Positions 5,761 to 7,038 of a stretch of DNA of 7,038 bases are shown here, in pieces. Made by a program: the position numbers and the translations under genes. The notes beneath the pieces are model-generated. The model did no database searches. It was not told the origin of the DNA and saw only the letters and a list, made by a program, of their open reading frames with translations. Every line of letters starts with the position of its first letter. The first letter of the stretch is position 1. The DNA is from Candidatus Zixiibacteriota bacterium. GTDB lineage: Bacteria > Zixibacteria > MSB-5A5 > GN15 > JAAZOE01. The stretch is taken from assembly GCA_030588275.1 (NCBI GenBank), contig JAUUYJ010000134.1, positions 1 through 7,038 on the forward strand. Direction: 5' to 3'.

Positions 5761-7038
5761 CCCCACAGCATCAATTGATACTGATCCTCGATTTTGGGTC
5801 GCAGTACACCCAACTGATCGCGCGGCGCGTTAGGGAGCAGAATGTATATTGCGAAATAGTTCCTTATAATGCCGATCTGAGCAAATATTCGGATGCCAAT
5901 CTGATGGGGTATATTCTCTCCGGCGGACCATCGTCGGTTCTCGATGCCGATTCTCCACTCTTGGACGCATCATTTTTCGATACCGATGTGCCGATATTGG
6001 GAATCTGTTATGGGCTCCATCTGATGGCTTATCGACTGGGCGGGAAATTGTCGCAATCGAGTAAGCGGGAATACGGCCGGGCCGAAATTAAAATAACCGG
6101 TGATGATAAGCTTGTTTCCGGGGTCAGTTCGCCTAGTCAGGTTTGGATGAGCCATGGGGATTCGCTCGACGTGTTACCGGACGGATTCAGCTCATTGGCG
6201 GTGACCGATGATATCCCGTTTGCGGCGATAGCTGATTCCAAACGGAAATTTTATGCGGTTCAGTTTCACCCCGAGGTGAATCATACGCCGGAGGGGAAGA
6301 AGATTCTGCGCAATTTCCTTTTTGATATCTGTGGCGTCACCGGCGACTGGACGACCGAATCATTTATCGAATCATCAATAGCAGATTTGAAAGCAACGAT
6401 TGGAAGCGAGCGGGTTATCCTCGGGATTTCGGGTGGTGTCGATTCAACCGTTGCGGCGGCCCTTTTGCATCGGGCTGTTGGCGATCAGATGACCGCCATA
6501 TTTGTCAATAACGGACTGTTGCGCAAGAACGAATATGAAGAGGTGATTGAGGGCTACCAGACACTCGGTTATAATTTGAAACCGGTTGATGCTTCGCAGA
6601 AATTTCTGACCCGCCTTGAGGGAGTGATTGATCCGGAGCGAAAAAGAAAAATTATCGGCAATACATTTATCGAAGTGTTTGAAGAGTCGGCTCGTAAGGA
6701 GGGGGATGCAAAGTTCTTGGCACAAGGGACGCTCTATCCGGATGTGATCGAGTCGATCAGTTTCAAGGGACCATCGGCGACGATCAAGTCGCATCACAAC
6801 GTTGGTGGTCTGCCAGAGAAGATGAACCTCAAGATCGTCGAACCCCTCAGGGAGCTGTTTAAAGATGAGGTGCGGGTGTTGGGCTACAAGCTTGGCCTTG
6901 ACAGATCGTTTATCGAGCGGCATCCGTTTCCTGGTCCCGGTCTGGCGGTGCGGATATTGGGCGAGATCACAACCGAGCGGTTGGCGATTTTATGCGACGC
7001 CGACGCCATCTATATCGAAGAACTTCACAAGAGTGATC
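5757..7038 (+). CDS. guaA: GMP synthase (glutamine-hydrolysing) GuaA, 3' partial
   Basis: GuaA converts XMP to GMP using ATP and ammonia released from glutamine, in the cytoplasm. I translated the frame by hand from the ATG at 5757 and found no stop through the right edge. That gives 427 codons, against about 525 in E. coli, so the last part of the C-terminal dimerisation domain is missing. The class I glutamine amidotransferase domain begins with ILDFGSQYTQLIARRVRE (10-27). It holds the nucleophile Cys84 in GICYG and the triad partners His171 and Glu173 in QFHPEV. The ATP-pyrophosphatase P-loop is SGGVDS (225-230). It is followed by NNGLLRKNE, a DVIES/FKGPSATIKSHHNVGGLPEKM region and the HPFPGPGLAVRILGE signature, all near-canonical. 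Oddity: residue 88 is His where the C-x-G-x-Q amidotransferase motif has Gln. The 4-base ATGA overlap with nadB suggests coupled translation. Confidence 0.97.
   Translation, partial: MTPQHQLILILDFGSQYTQLIARRVREQNVYCEIVPYNADLSKYSDANLMGYILSGGPSSVLDADSPLLDASFFDTDVPILGICYGLHLMAYRLGGKLSQSSKREYGRAEIKITGDDKLVSGVSSPSQVWMSHGDSLDVLPDGFSSLAVTDDIPFAAIADSKRKFYAVQFHPEVNHTPEGKKILRNFLFDICGVTGDWTTESFIESSIADLKATIGSERVILGISGGVDSTVAAALLHRAVGDQMTAIFVNNGLLRKNEYEEVIEGYQTLGYNLKPVDASQKFLTRLEGVIDPERKRKIIGNTFIEVFEESARKEGDAKFLAQGTLYPDVIESISFKGPSATIKSHHNVGGLPEKMNLKIVEPLRELFKDEVRVLGYKLGLDRSFIERHPFPGPGLAVRILGEITTERLAILCDADAIYIEELHKSD

Noticed and set aside
6507..6524. GuaA motif NNGLLR instead of the more familiar DNGLLR
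   Set aside because: Asn at the first position is, to my recollection, common in GuaA from several phyla, so I do not treat it as unusual.
6444..6923. 159-codon open frame on the minus strand opposite guaA
   Set aside because: It lies wholly antisense to the near-canonical ATP-pyrophosphatase domain of GuaA, shows no recognisable domain and has no own ribosome-binding context. It is a shadow frame.
1..7038. Mobile element, CRISPR, defence system, tRNA/rRNA or riboswitch
   Set aside because: No direct or inverted repeat arrays, transposase motifs, RNA-gene signatures or intergenic space were seen; coding genes occupy essentially every base.

Overview
This 7 kb window is one unbroken, plus-strand gene cluster from a Gram-negative (diderm) bacterium. 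It holds six protein genes with no intergenic gap longer than 4 bases; every other junction overlaps by 4 to 8 bases. Four genes belong to, or typically sit with, lipid A and inner-core LPS synthesis: a Gfo/Idh/MocA oxidoreductase (5' end outside the window), lpxB, waaA (kdtA) and lpxK. They are followed without a break by nadB (L-aspartate oxidase, NAD synthesis) and guaA (GMP synthase, 3' end outside the window). Base composition is moderate, with an AT-rich dip in lpxK.

Layout: 1-642 C-terminal part of the oxidoreductase; 635-1798 lpxB; 1792-3072 waaA; 3077-4165 lpxK; 4162-5760 nadB; 5757 to the right edge guaA. The guaA frame is open from its start to the end of the window. No RNA genes, mobile elements, repeats, CRISPR arrays, promoters or terminators were recognised, and the gene packing leaves almost no room for them.

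How the genes work together: LpxB joins UDP-2,3-diacylglucosamine and lipid X into the lipid A disaccharide, LpxK adds the 4'-phosphate to give lipid IVA, and WaaA adds Kdo. The oxidoreductase sits where many genomes with an lpxA-lpxI-type cluster carry a homologue (compare Geobacter and other non-enterobacterial diderms). It may act on a nucleotide sugar such as UDP-GlcNAc, but its substrate cannot be read from the sequence. NadB and GuaA belong to central cofactor and purine metabolism and are probably co-transcribed and translationally coupled rather than functionally part of LPS synthesis.

Organism: the gene order and moderate composition suggest a non-proteobacterial or deep-branching diderm, for example a Zixibacteria or other FCB-like uncultured lineage. 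This is a low-confidence impression, not a demonstrated placement. The window looks like ordinary housekeeping content. I found no evidence of a novel system. The most checkable oddities are substitutions at normally conserved motif positions in GuaA, LpxB and LpxK.
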